From RGIG5472 sp051867635 (GTDB taxonomy: Bacteria; Bacillota; Clostridia; Oscillospirales; Oscillospiraceae): a stretch of DNA of 64,000 bases. This document shows positions 32,375 through 40,234 of this stretch, piece after piece. Numbering within the stretch: the stretch's first letter is position 1; each line of letters starts with the position of its first letter. Location of the stretch: positions 1 through 64,000 of the forward strand of contig JBJDYT010000006.1 of assembly GCA_051867635.1 (NCBI GenBank), written 5' to 3'. The notes below the pieces were generated by a model. That model had not been told where the DNA came from and searched no databases. It saw only the letters and a program-made list of their open reading frames with translations. The position numbers and the translations under genes are program-made.

Positions 32375-33613
32375 ATGGCTCTTTCTCGTGTCGTCCAGCG
32401 CTTTTTGCGCTATGTACAGATCGATACCCAGTCCGCCGATGACGCCGCCGCGGTCCCCAGCACCGAAAAGCAGTATGACCTGGCCAGGCTGCTGCAGGAG
32501 GAGCTGCAGGCCATGGGCGCCAAGGACGTCCATATCGGGGAGAGCGGCATCGTCTACGCCACCATCCCCGGCAACTGCCGGCGCAGCGGCGTCCCCACCG
32601 TGGGCTTTCTGGCCCATATGGACACCTCCCCCGACGCTCCCGGCGCCCAGGTGAAGCCCCGCATCGTGGAGCGCTATGACGGCGGGGACATCGTGCTGAA
32701 CGAAGCGCTCGGCATCGTCCTGCGCCCGGAGGCGTACGAAAACATGCTGCACTATGTGGGCGACGACCTCATCGTCACCGACGGCACCACCCTGCTCGGC
32801 GGGGACGACAAGGCGGGCGTGGCCGCCATCATGGAGATGGCGGAGCACCTCCTGTCCCATCCGGAGGAGGAGCACGGCACGCTGAAGCTGGCCTTCACCA
32901 CCGACGAGGAGGTGGGCAGCGGCGCGCAGGGCTTCGACGTAGCCGCCTTCGGTGCCGACTTCGCCTACACCGTGGACGGCGAGGGCATGGGGGAGGTCAA
33001 CAGCGAGACCTTCAGCGGCGCGGACGCCAACATCGTCATCCACGGCGTGGGCATCCATCCCGGCGAGGCCAAGGGCAAGATGAAGAACGCCCTGCTCATC
33101 GCCGCGGAACTGAACGGCATGCTCCCCGCAGCGGAGACCCCCGCCCACACCGAGGGCCGCGAGGGCTACTATCACCTCACCGACCTCAGCGGCAGCGTGA
33201 CCCGCGCCGAGATGAAGTACATCATCCGGGACCACGACTTCTCCGCCTTCAACGCCCGCAAGGCGCGCATGCGCAAGATCGCGGACTACCTCAACGACTG
33301 CTACGGCGAGGGCACCGTGGAGCTGACGCTGCGGGACTCCTATTATAATATGGTCGACGCCATCCGGCCCGTCCACTACATCCTGGACTATGCCAAGGAG
33401 GCCATGGCCGCCGAGGGCCTCACGCCCCGGGAGGTCCCCATCCGCGGCGGCACGGACGGCTCCCAGCTCACCGCCATGGGGCTGCCCTGCCCCAACCTCT
33501 CCGCCGGCATCGAGAACTGCCACTGCATCTATGAGTATCTGTCCGTGCAGGCGCTGGAAAAGACCGTGGATATCCTGCTCCGCCTGGCCAGATCCTTCGC
33601 CGAGGACAGGTGA
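32375..33613 (+). CDS. pepT: peptidase T (M20B tripeptide aminopeptidase)
   Basis: Zinc aminopeptidase removing N-terminal residues from tripeptides in the cytoplasm. The 412-residue product shows metal ligands in order: His in LAHMDTSPD (about 80), bridging Asp in LLGGDDKAG (about 145), Glu-Glu in FTTDEEVGSG (about 178), and Asp in YTVDGEG (about 200). GGTDGSQLTAMGLPCPN follows, with the last ligand His in ENCHCIYEY (about 383). The lid/dimerisation domain lies between about 210 and 320. AAGGAAAGGA precedes the ATG. Stand-alone unit between terminator and promoter. Confidence 0.95.
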   Translation: MALSRVVQRFLRYVQIDTQSADDAAAVPSTEKQYDLARLLQEELQAMGAKDVHIGESGIVYATIPGNCRRSGVPTVGFLAHMDTSPDAPGAQVKPRIVERYDGGDIVLNEALGIVLRPEAYENMLHYVGDDLIVTDGTTLLGGDDKAGVAAIMEMAEHLLSHPEEEHGTLKLAFTTDEEVGSGAQGFDVAAFGADFAYTVDGEGMGEVNSETFSGADANIVIHGVGIHPGEAKGKMKNALLIAAELNGMLPAAETPAHTEGREGYYHLTDLSGSVTRAEMKYIIRDHDFSAFNARKARMRKIADYLNDCYGEGTVELTLRDSYYNMVDAIRPVHYILDYAKEAMAAEGLTPREVPIRGGTDGSQLTAMGLPCPNLSAGIENCHCIYEYLSVQALEKTVDILLRLARSFAEDR

Positions 33614-33635
33614 ACCGCCGGACCGCTTCCAAAAG

Positions 33636-33667
33636 AAAAGGGGACTGCCTTCGCAGTCCCCTTTTTC
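33636..33667. terminator. bidirectional terminator between pepT and the AEC transporter gene
   Basis: AAAAGGGGACTGC, loop CTTC, GCAGTCCCCTTTT plus a further T. Confidence 0.9.
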
Positions 33668-33678
33668 CCGCGTTTTTC

Positions 33679-34686
33679 TCACAGCAGCCCGCCCGCCTGC
33701 AGCACGCAGACGAAGCAGAAGATGGTCAGCATGGACAGCGTGCTGGTCCAGACCACCAGCTGGCTCGCCAGCTGCTCGTCTCCCCCGATCTCCTGGACCA
33801 TGACCGTGCTGCCCACCGCCGTGGGCGCGGCGAAGATCGCCAGCAGCGTGGGCATCTCCAGCGCCGTCAGCCCCAGCGCGTCGCGCAGGCACACCGCCGC
33901 GCCGATGACCGCCGCCGGCATGAGGACCAGGCGCAGCAGCGCGCCCAGGGTGATCTGGGGCAGCAGACCCCTCACCGCCTTGAAATCCAGCTTCGTGCCC
34001 AGCACGAAGAGCATCAGCGGCGAGGCGACCTTGGACAGATCCGTCAGCACCTTGTAGACCGAGGGCAGCTGCCGGCGGATGGTAAAGACCGGCACGCCGT
34101 CCACCGTGGGGAGCAGACTCCGCAGGAAAACCACCGCGAAGCCCAGCATCGCGCCGATGATCAGCGGGTTTTTCAGCGTCTGCAGCAGCACCGTGCGGAG
34201 GGAGAAGCGGCCCTTCTCCTGCCGCCCGTTGTAAAAGACCAGGGTCAGCACCGCCAGGATGTTGAACACCGGCACGCAGACGGAGGTCGCCACCGCGGCG
34301 AAGCCCAGGGCCGCGCCGCCCCCCAGCGCCTCCGCCAGGGGCAGGCCCAGGATGACCTGGTTGGAGCGGAAGGCCGTCATGACGATGACGCCCTTCTGGG
34401 TGGGCTCCGGCACGAACAGGCGGGCCGCCAGAACGCCCACCGCCAGGCAAAAGAAGATCCCCGCCACCACGTAGGCGATGAGCCGCCAGTTCACCTGGGA
34501 GAGCTCCTCCATCTCATAGACGTTGAGGAAGAGCTGCACCGGCAAAAACAGATGGAACGCCAGCTTGTTGAGCTGGTTGAAAAAGGCGCCGTCCCAGGGC
34601 CCGATCCGCCTGACCAGATAGCCCAGCAGGATCATCAGCAGGATGGGCAGGACCGCCCGCAGCGCGAATAAAAAAATCTCGATCAT
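33679..34686 (-). CDS. AEC (auxin efflux carrier) family transporter
   Basis: The 335-residue protein has ten predicted helices in two inverted five-helix halves, as in AEC/BART permeases. AVLPILLMILLGYLVRR opens the first half, FRSNQVILGLPLAEALGG is the conserved middle segment and PTLLAIFAAPTAVGSTVM the second-half core. Bacterial members transport malate, malonate or other organic acids. Convergent with pepT; no metabolic gene is linked, so the substrate is open. Confidence 0.88.
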   Translation of the reverse strand: MIEIFLFALRAVLPILLMILLGYLVRRIGPWDGAFFNQLNKLAFHLFLPVQLFLNVYEMEELSQVNWRLIAYVVAGIFFCLAVGVLAARLFVPEPTQKGVIVMTAFRSNQVILGLPLAEALGGGAALGFAAVATSVCVPVFNILAVLTLVFYNGRQEKGRFSLRTVLLQTLKNPLIIGAMLGFAVVFLRSLLPTVDGVPVFTIRRQLPSVYKVLTDLSKVASPLMLFVLGTKLDFKAVRGLLPQITLGALLRLVLMPAAVIGAAVCLRDALGLTALEMPTLLAIFAAPTAVGSTVMVQEIGGDEQLASQLVVWTSTLSMLTIFCFVCVLQAGGLL

Positions 34687-34836
34687 ATCTCTCTCCCTGA
34701 CACCGCGGCTCCCGGCCGCTCCCGTGTCCCTTCGCCATGGCAGAATCGCCGCGGCCGCCGCGTCACACCGGCTTTGCCGCAGGCAGAAGATCCGCCTCCG
34801 CCGCGGCGTTTCCCGGCGGAGCGCGCCCGCGGAAAC

Positions 34837-34863
34837 AAGCCCCGGAGCCTTGCTCCGGGGCTT
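34837..34863 (-). terminator. terminator of the small membrane protein gene
   Basis: AAGCCCCGGAGC pairs perfectly with GCTCCGGGGCTT around a 3-base loop, 10 bases after the small gene on the minus strand. The 150 bases from here to the AEC gene show no coding or regulatory signal that I recognise. Confidence 0.8.
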
Positions 34864-34872
34864 GCGGCTTAC

Positions 34873-35072
34873 TTACGCCGTCTTTTTGTATTCCCTGTCC
34901 GCCGGTGCGGCCGATGCGTTCATCCGGGCGAAGAGGCTGGCGGAGCGCTCCTCGCGGGTGTACTGCCGCCGCTCCTTGAAGTTCACGGCGAACAGCCCCA
35001 CGCCCAGGATCATCCAGCAGCTGAACAGAAAAAGTCCAGCGACGCGATCCCGTGGCTCAGTTTTTTGCCCAT
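34873..35072 (-). CDS. small single-pass membrane protein with apparent frameshift
   Basis: A minus-strand frame ending at 34873 encodes a hydrophobic helix (GLFLFSCWMILGVGLFAVNF) followed by a charged tail. A natural start ATG at 35072 (MGKK) is one frame off: if the A6 run (plus-strand T6, 35061-35066) had seven As, it would read MGKKTEPRDRVAGLFLFSCW and continue to the stop, giving 66 residues. As given, the only open frame starts at a TTG at 35133 through the leader palindrome, which is unlikely. The gene has its own promoter and terminator, arguing it is real. Function unknown. Confidence 0.5.
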
Positions 35073-35105
35073 AGCACAACACCCCAATAATCCAAAATAA
35101 GCTTC

Positions 35106-35123
35106 TTTTAATCGCGATTAAAA
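35106..35123. promoter_or_regulatory. 18-bp perfect AT-rich palindrome in the leader of the small gene
   Basis: TTTTAATCGCGATTAAAA. It lies between the promoter at 35202-35174 and the ATG at 35072. Perfect symmetry and AT-rich ends suggest an operator. A GC hairpin followed by six Ts (GGCGC-loop-GCGCC, about 35155-35135) lies just before it on the minus strand. Confidence 0.45.
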
Positions 35124-35173
35124 ACTCGATCAAAAAACCGGCGCAGCAACGCGCCTCAAATTTTCCGTGTTAT

Positions 35174-35202
35174 AGAATAGCAACAACTTTTTCGTTTGTA
35201 AA
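35174..35202 (-). promoter_or_regulatory. promoter of the small membrane protein gene
   Basis: Read leftward: TTTACA (35202-35197), 17 bases, TATTCT (35179-35174). Confidence 0.6.
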
Positions 35203-35301
35203 GAGGGATTTTCCCATTTTGACTAATTTGTTCCTTAACAAACTTCACAGGCCCTTCCCGCCCGGCGGCGGGGCAAATTCCCTCCCGCGCGGATAAAAGA
35301 C

Positions 35302-35330
35302 TTGATAATTTTCCGCAGGGATGGTAAAAT
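35302..35330 (+). promoter_or_regulatory. promoter of the SRP RNA gene
   Basis: TTGATA (35302-35307), 17 bases, TAAAAT (35325-35330), about 8 bases before the first base of the RNA helix. Confidence 0.8.
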
Positions 35331-35337
35331 ACCATAC

Positions 35338-35482
35338 GAACTTCCTCCGCGGGCATCTGCGGAGCCGGGCTCGCGCAATGAATGCCGCGAACCATGTCAG
35401 GCGGGGAACCGAGCAGCATTAAGCGGGACCGTTCATGTGCCGCGAATCCCCCGGCTTCGCAGATGCCCGCGGAGGAAGTTAT
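35338..35482 (+). ncRNA. ffs: signal recognition particle RNA (4.5S/scRNA)
   Basis: One long hairpin: AACTTCCTCCGCGGGCATCT at the 5' end pairs with the 3' end finishing GAGGAAGTT. The apex carries the universal Ffh-binding helix, GTCAGG, CGG-GGAA-CCG tetraloop, then AGCAGC, at about 35396-35421. The RNA binds Ffh to form SRP, which targets membrane proteins to the translocon. At ~145 bases it is the short form without an Alu domain. It sits directly upstream of dnaX, as scr does in Bacillus subtilis. Confidence 0.93.
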
Positions 35483-35510
35483 TCTATGCATCCGGAAGGA
35501 GCGATGGGTC

Positions 35511-37235
35511 ATGTATCAGGCGCTGTACCGCAAGTGGCGGCCCCGGACCTTCGCCGACGTGGTGGGGCAGGCCCATATCACGGACACTCTGCGCCGCCAG
35601 GTGGCGGAGGGCCGCACCTCCCATGCCTATCTCTTCACCGGCACCCGGGGCACCGGCAAGACCAGCTGCGCCAAGATCCTGGCCAAGGCCGTGAACTGCG
35701 AGCAGCCGGTGAACGGCGACCCCTGCAACCGCTGCCCCGCCTGTCTCGGCATCGACAGCGGCGCTTTTCTGGACGTGCTGGAGCTGGACGCCGCCTCCAA
35801 CAACGGCGTGGACCAGGTCCGCGCCCTCCGGGACGAGGCCATCTACTCCCCCGCCCATGTGAAGAAGCGGGTCTATATCGTGGACGAGGTCCACATGCTC
35901 TCCACCGCCGCCTTCAACGCCCTGCTGAAGATCCTGGAGGAGCCGCCGGAGCATCTCATGTTCATCCTCGCCACCACGGAGCTGCACAAGGTCCCGGCCA
36001 CCATTCTCTCCCGCTGCCAGCGCTTCGCCTTTAAGCGCATCACGCCGGAGGACATCGCGCTCCGCCTGCTGCAGGTGGCCCGAGAGGAGGGCATCCCCCT
36101 CAGCGAGGGGGGCGCGGCGCTGCTCAGCCGCCTCAGCGACGGGGCGCTGCGGGACGCGCTTTCCTTACTCGACCAGTGCGCCGCCTCCGGCGGCCCGGTG
36201 GAGGAGGAAAGCATCCTCGACACGCTGGGCCTGGCGGGCCGGGTGCAGACGGCGGAGCTCATGGGCCATATCCTGCGCCGGGACAGCGGCGCGGCCCTGG
36301 CCTTGCTGGACCGGCTCTACCGCGCAGGCAAGGATGTCTCCGCCGTCATGGGGGAGCTGACCACCCTGACGCGGGACCTGCTCATCCGCATGACCACCCC
36401 CCGGGGCGCGGGCATCCTGCTCTCCGGCGGGTATGACGACGGCACTATGGACGCCCTCTCCCGGGACGTCTCTCCCCGGCGGCTCATGGCCGCGGCGGAG
36501 GCCCTGCAGGAATACGCCGTCACCGCCGCCCGCAGCGGCGGCAGCCGGCTGGACGCGGAGCTGTGCCTGCTGCGTCTCTGTGATGAAAGTCTCTGCGGCG
36601 GCGAATCTGCCCTCGCCTCCCGGGTGGAACGGCTGGAGGAGCAGGTGAAGCGGGGCGCAAGGCCCGCTGCGGAGCCGCTCCCCGTTTCGCCCCCTGTCCC
36701 GGCCGCGCCGTCCGTTCCGGCGGCCCGGAGCCAGAAAAACGAGCCGGCTGACCTCCCCCCCTGGGAGGAGGAACGCCCTCCCCTGCCGGAGGAACCGCCC
36801 TTCGCCTACGAGGAGCCGCCCCTGCCGCAGGAGCCCCCCGCGGAGCGGGAGCCGGCGGCGCCGGCGTTCTCCGTCCGCCCGGCCAAGGCGGCGCTGGTAA
36901 GCGCCGCGGAGGGGGATACAACGATCTGGCGGGAGCTGCTGGAGCAGTATAAAAACCGCATCTCCCCCATGTACCGGGCCTTCCTCGGCATGGCCAGCGG
37001 CTGCCTCAGCGGCGATGTACTCACCGTCACCTGCGACACGGAGCTGACGCAGGAAAAGCTCAGCGACAGCGCCGTGGCCACCGTGCTGCGGGAGGTCACC
37101 TCCGCCCACACCGGGCGGGAGATCCGCCTGCAGTTCAAAACCGGCACGGTGGAGGCGGCGGCCGCGCCTAAACCCGGCAGCGTCAGCGACCTCATCGCCC
37201 TGGGCGACCAGTTCGGGGGCTTCACCGTCAAGTAA
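35511..37235 (+). CDS. dnaX: DNA polymerase III subunit gamma/tau
   Basis: The 574-residue clamp-loader ATPase starts with the classic MYQALYRKWRPRTFADVVGQ. Walker A is GTRGTGKTS (about 45-53), the zinc site uses Cys in VNCEQPV and CNRCPAC, Walker B is VYIVDEVHML and the sensor region is TTELHKVPATILSRCQRF. Domain III follows to about 370, then a Pro/Glu-rich linker (about 390-465) and a tau-type C-terminal domain. The ATG at 35511 follows AAGGAG by 9 bases; longer frames run into the SRP RNA. ebfC follows, but recR is not downstream as it is in Bacillus. Confidence 0.96.
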   Translation: MYQALYRKWRPRTFADVVGQAHITDTLRRQVAEGRTSHAYLFTGTRGTGKTSCAKILAKAVNCEQPVNGDPCNRCPACLGIDSGAFLDVLELDAASNNGVDQVRALRDEAIYSPAHVKKRVYIVDEVHMLSTAAFNALLKILEEPPEHLMFILATTELHKVPATILSRCQRFAFKRITPEDIALRLLQVAREEGIPLSEGGAALLSRLSDGALRDALSLLDQCAASGGPVEEESILDTLGLAGRVQTAELMGHILRRDSGAALALLDRLYRAGKDVSAVMGELTTLTRDLLIRMTTPRGAGILLSGGYDDGTMDALSRDVSPRRLMAAAEALQEYAVTAARSGGSRLDAELCLLRLCDESLCGGESALASRVERLEEQVKRGARPAAEPLPVSPPVPAAPSVPAARSQKNEPADLPPWEEERPPLPEEPPFAYEEPPLPQEPPAEREPAAPAFSVRPAKAALVSAAEGDTTIWRELLEQYKNRISPMYRAFLGMASGCLSGDVLTVTCDTELTQEKLSDSAVATVLREVTSAHTGREIRLQFKTGTVEAAAAPKPGSVSDLIALGDQFGGFTVK

Positions 37236-37294
37236 ACAGCAAGTACACTATATTGTCAGAATACTATATTATAATGTCGGAAAGGAAACAAAGT

Positions 37295-37642
37295 ATGGGA
37301 AAGTATACAGCCCGGGGCGGCTTCTCCGGCGGCATGAGCGGCGCGCAGAAGCAGCAGATGCAGATGCAGAAGATCATGGAGCTGCAGCGGCAGATGGAGG
37401 AAAAGCAGAAGGAGATCGAGGCCCGGGAATTCACCGCCACCGCCGGCGGCGGTGTGGTGAGCGCCACGGTCAGCGGCAAGAAGGAGCTGACGAAGCTCTC
37501 CATCCAGCCCGACGCGGTGGACCCGGAGGATGTGGAGATGCTGGAGGACCTGGTCCTCTCCGCCGTGAACGAGGCCCTGCGCCAGGCGGACAGCACCATG
37601 TCCAGCGCCATGAACGCCTTCACCAGCGGGCTCGGCCTGTAA
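37295..37642 (+). CDS. ebfC: YbaB/EbfC family nucleoid-associated protein
   Basis: The 115-residue protein has a Gly/Ser-rich start, a Gln/Met-rich helix (KQQMQMQKIMELQRQMEEKQ) and the YbaB core with ATAGGGVVSATVSGKKELTKL (about 49-69) and AVNEALRQ. Dimeric YbaB proteins bind DNA and help organise the nucleoid; the family is nearly always encoded after dnaX. GGAAAGGA lies about 10 bases before the ATG at 37295. The AT-rich 59-base gap after dnaX contains a TATAAT at 37270-37275 but no fitting -35. Confidence 0.93.
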   Translation: MGKYTARGGFSGGMSGAQKQQMQMQKIMELQRQMEEKQKEIEAREFTATAGGGVVSATVSGKKELTKLSIQPDAVDPEDVEMLEDLVLSAVNEALRQADSTMSSAMNAFTSGLGL

Positions 37643-37649
37643 GGGCCCA

Positions 37650-37686
37650 GGCCGGAGAGGAGCGCCGCTCCCCTCCGGCTTTTTTT
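37650..37686 (+). terminator. terminator of the dnaX-ebfC operon
   Basis: GCCGGAGAGGAGCG pairs with CGCTCCCCTCCGGC (one mismatch) and is followed by seven Ts. Confidence 0.88.
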
Positions 37687-37704
37687 GCGCGCAAAGCAGC
37701 TTTC

Positions 37705-37818
37705 TTGCGTACGAACATGGCGCGTGATAAATTGCCCGGACAAGGCCGCCGGCAGGGGGAAGCGCCAGGCATGGAAAAGCATCCGCAGGGCCACGGCCAT
37801 ACGGATGCTTTTCTGTTT
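37705..37818 (+). ncRNA. candidate small RNA with own promoter and terminator
   Basis: TTGCGT (37705-37710), 17 bases, TAAATT (37728-37733) form a promoter just after the ebfC terminator. A transcript from about 37740 would end after 70-80 bases at a perfect 11-bp terminator, AAAAGCATCCG with CGGATGCTTTT (37775-37812), then CTGTTTT. No ORF fits, and the next gene is convergent, so this unit has no coding target. Structure alone supports it. Confidence 0.4.
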
Positions 37819-37819
37819 T

Positions 37820-37858
37820 AAGGACGCCCCGCCGTGTCCCGCAGGGCGTCCTTTTTCT
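37820..37858. terminator. terminator of the membrane protein gene at 37868
   Basis: AAGGACGCCC pairs with GGGCGTCCTT around a 13-base loop, with T and A tracts on both sides; usable in both directions. Confidence 0.75.
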
Positions 37859-37867
37859 TTTATTCGC

Positions 37868-38641
37868 TTACAGGGCGGTGATGGTGTAATAGACCGCGGC
37901 GGCAAACAGCACCACGCACAGCGCGCAGATGGCGTAAAGCGCCAGGGTCCCCTTGCACAGGGAGACCAGCAGCGCCGCCAGGCACAGCCCGTACACGCCG
38001 AACAGCACCGGCTTGTCGCCGTCCGCCTCCAGCATGCGGAACCTGCGCCCCCGGAAGGTGAGGACGCCCTTGCTCCGCAGCGCCCGCCAGCTCAGCACCG
38101 CCACAGCCGCCACGGCCGCCAGGGCCAGGAGCATCAGCACCAGGGCGCTGGCGCGGAGGTAGTTGATGGCGAAGCAGCGGCGCCAGTACCACAGGGCGCA
38201 GATGGTGGCCGTCAGGCTGGCGGCGATCCAGAAAAACTCGCTGACATACAGCTCATACACCACCGCCAGCAGCAGGGCGATGGGCACCGCGAAGCCCAGC
38301 ATCCCGGCGGCGGCGGAGTTGACCTTCAGGCAGAGCAGCGCGGCCACGGCCAGAAACAGGCCCGAGCCGATGCAGCAGCCGCCCCAGCCGCGCACCCTTC
38401 CCCGGCCGCGGCGCAGCAGCACCACGCCCGCCGCCGCGATGACCAGCCCCACAAAGGGCGTCACGGTCAGCACCCGGGCCGTGGCCAGCATCTGCTGACC
38501 CGTTCCCCTGGTATAGAACTGGTGCACCAGCAGCAGGTAGGTCTCCAGCAGGCAGCCCGCCACAAACAGGGCCGCCAGCACGTTCATTTTTTCCTTGCTC
38601 TTTGCCTGCGTCTTTTTCAGCGCTCTTTTGGTTTTTGCCAT
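37868..38641 (-). CDS. hypothetical polytopic membrane protein
   Basis: The 257-residue protein has a strongly basic N-terminus (MAKTKRALKKTQAKSKEK) and then about seven hydrophobic helices. A cytoplasmic-looking segment with LSWRALRSKGVLTFRGRRF lies between helices near residue 185. No catalytic or binding motif is recognisable. It stands alone between convergent ebfC and divergent apbE. Codon use matches the neighbours, so it is a resident gene. Function unknown. Confidence 0.75.
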   Translation of the reverse strand: MAKTKRALKKTQAKSKEKMNVLAALFVAGCLLETYLLLVHQFYTRGTGQQMLATARVLTVTPFVGLVIAAAGVVLLRRGRGRVRGWGGCCIGSGLFLAVAALLCLKVNSAAAGMLGFAVPIALLLAVVYELYVSEFFWIAASLTATICALWYWRRCFAINYLRASALVLMLLALAAVAAVAVLSWRALRSKGVLTFRGRRFRMLEADGDKPVLFGVYGLCLAALLVSLCKGTLALYAICALCVVLFAAAVYYTITAL

Positions 38642-38771
38642 CTATCGAAACCTCCAGCGAAGAGGGTCATCTCATTCCCCCATTTATTCCATAAGCCTTT
38701 TTATTTTACCAGAGTCAGATACTATTTGCAAGGATATTTTCTCCATTCCCGTTCTGGCGGGCCCGTTTTTG

Positions 38772-38800
38772 TTGCGCGGCGGAAAGAAGTATGGTATGCT
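38772..38800 (+). promoter_or_regulatory. promoter of the apbE operon
   Basis: TTGCGC (38772-38777), 17 bases, TATGCT (38795-38800), 31 bases before the apbE start. Confidence 0.6.
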
Positions 38801-38831
38801 GAAGGCGGATTTTTCAGCGGGAGGTGCGTTT

Positions 38832-39836
38832 ATGCGCCATATCAAGCGGATCTTGGCCGGGGCACTGCTGGCGGCGGCGCTGCTGCTGGGCGGCTGCGGC
38901 GGCGAAGCGGAATACACGGAGTTCTTCGCCATGGACACCTCCATGCGCCTGACGCTGTACGGCGACGCGGGCGCCGCCTCCGCCCGGGAGGAGGTCCTCC
39001 GCCTGGAGGAGGCTTTGTCCCGCACCCGGGAGGACAGCCTCGTCTCCCGCCTGAACCGGGGCGAGACGGTGCAGGATAAGGAGCTGGCGGCGCTGCTGCG
39101 CAGCTGCCTCGCCTATACCGAAGCCACGGAGGGCGCTTTTGACGTCACCATCGCCCCGGTGGTCTCCGCCTGGGGCTTCACGGAGGACGCTTACCGCGTC
39201 CCTCCGGCGCAGGAGCTGCAGGAGCTGCTGACCCACGTGGGAAGCGGGTTCATCACCGTGGACGGCGACACGGTCGCTCTCGCGCCGGGGACCTCCATTG
39301 ACCTGGGCGGCGTGGCCAAGGGCTACGCCTCCGACCGGGTGGCGGCGCTCTGGGCGGAGGAGGGCGTGGAAAGCGGCCTCGCGGCCCTGGGGGGCAACAT
39401 CTACTGCAAGGGCGTGAAGGACGACGGCAGCGCGTGGCTCATCGGCGTGCGGGACCCCGGCGACGGCGCGGCCTATGTGGGGACGCTGTCCCTTTCCGAC
39501 GCCTTCGCCGTCACCTCCGGCGGCTATGAGCGCTGTTTCGAGGAAAACGGCAAGACCTACCACCACATCATCGACCCCGCCACCGGCTATCCCGCGGAGA
39601 GCGGCCTGCTCTCCGTCACCGTGGTCTCCCACGAGAGCGGCGCCCTCTGCGACGCCTTCTCCACCGCCTGCTATGTGCTGGGGGAGGAGCGCTCTATCGC
39701 CCTGTGGCGGGAGCTGGGGGGCTTTGAGCTGGTGCTGGTGACGGAGGACGGCCGGGTGCTGATCACGGAAGGACTGGAGGAGAGCTTCGACTCTTCCTCC
39801 GCGGCGCATCCCTATGAGTATGAGATCATCCATTAA
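38832..39836 (+). CDS. apbE: FAD:protein FMN transferase (ApbE), lipoprotein
   Basis: Attaches FMN covalently to threonine or serine of exported flavoproteins, using FAD and Mg2+. The 334-residue product has a signal peptide with lipobox LLGGC (about 16-20), so it acts outside the membrane. ApbE core motifs: FFAMDTSMRLTLYG, DVTIAPVVSAWGF, SIDLGGVAKGYASDRV, the SGGYERCF strand and YHHIIDPATGYPA. GGGAGG lies before the ATG at 38832. It overlaps the NusG-II gene and heads a compact set with a Gx-type transporter. Confidence 0.95.
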   Translation: MRHIKRILAGALLAAALLLGGCGGEAEYTEFFAMDTSMRLTLYGDAGAASAREEVLRLEEALSRTREDSLVSRLNRGETVQDKELAALLRSCLAYTEATEGAFDVTIAPVVSAWGFTEDAYRVPPAQELQELLTHVGSGFITVDGDTVALAPGTSIDLGGVAKGYASDRVAALWAEEGVESGLAALGGNIYCKGVKDDGSAWLIGVRDPGDGAAYVGTLSLSDAFAVTSGGYERCFEENGKTYHHIIDPATGYPAESGLLSVTVVSHESGALCDAFSTACYVLGEERSIALWRELGGFELVLVTEDGRVLITEGLEESFDSSSAAHPYEYEIIH

Positions 39837-40218
39837 GCGGAAATTCGGCCGGTGGGACGCGCTGGCGGCGGCCTTCGTGCTGCTGCTGGCGGGCCTGTCC
39901 TTTCTGCTGTTCTACGGCGGACGCGGCGGCGGCGAGCTCACCGCCACCGTCACGGTGGAGGGGGAAACCGTGGGGGTCTATCCCCTCTCCGCCCTGGAGG
40001 AGGAGCTGCTGCTGACGCCGGAGGGCCTGCCCTATCCCCTCTCCATCCGCCTGACGAGGGAGGGCGCGGAGGTGGTCTGGACCGACTGCCCCAATAAGGA
40101 CTGCCTCCACACCGGGAGGATCACCCGCAGCGGCGAGAGCATCGTGTGCCTGCCCAACCGGCTCACCGTGCGCCTTTCCGGCGGCAGCGGCGCGGCGCTG
40201 GACGCCGCCCTGGGCTGA
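39814..40218 (+). CDS. NusG domain II-containing membrane-anchored protein
   Basis: The 134-residue protein has one N-terminal membrane helix (about 16-34) and an extracytoplasmic NusG-II domain. The domain is marked by VWTDCPNKDCLHTGRI and ESIVCLPNRLTVRL, with three conserved cysteines. Such proteins are encoded next to ApbE and Gx-type transporters in many Firmicutes. The gene overlaps apbE by 23 bases from the ATG at 39814 (an ATG at 39820 is also possible). A redox or flavin-related surface role is inferred from context. Confidence 0.85.
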   Translation: MSMRSSIKRKFGRWDALAAAFVLLLAGLSFLLFYGGRGGGELTATVTVEGETVGVYPLSALEEELLLTPEGLPYPLSIRLTREGAEVVWTDCPNKDCLHTGRITRSGESIVCLPNRLTVRLSGGSGAALDAALG

Positions 40219-40234
40219 AAGGGGGGCTTTTCAG

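Noticed and set aside
36721..36745. A5 run in dnaX as a programmed frameshift site for gamma production
   Set aside because: No A6G heptamer or A7-type slippery sequence, no adjacent hairpin that I can see, and the tau frame continues normally.
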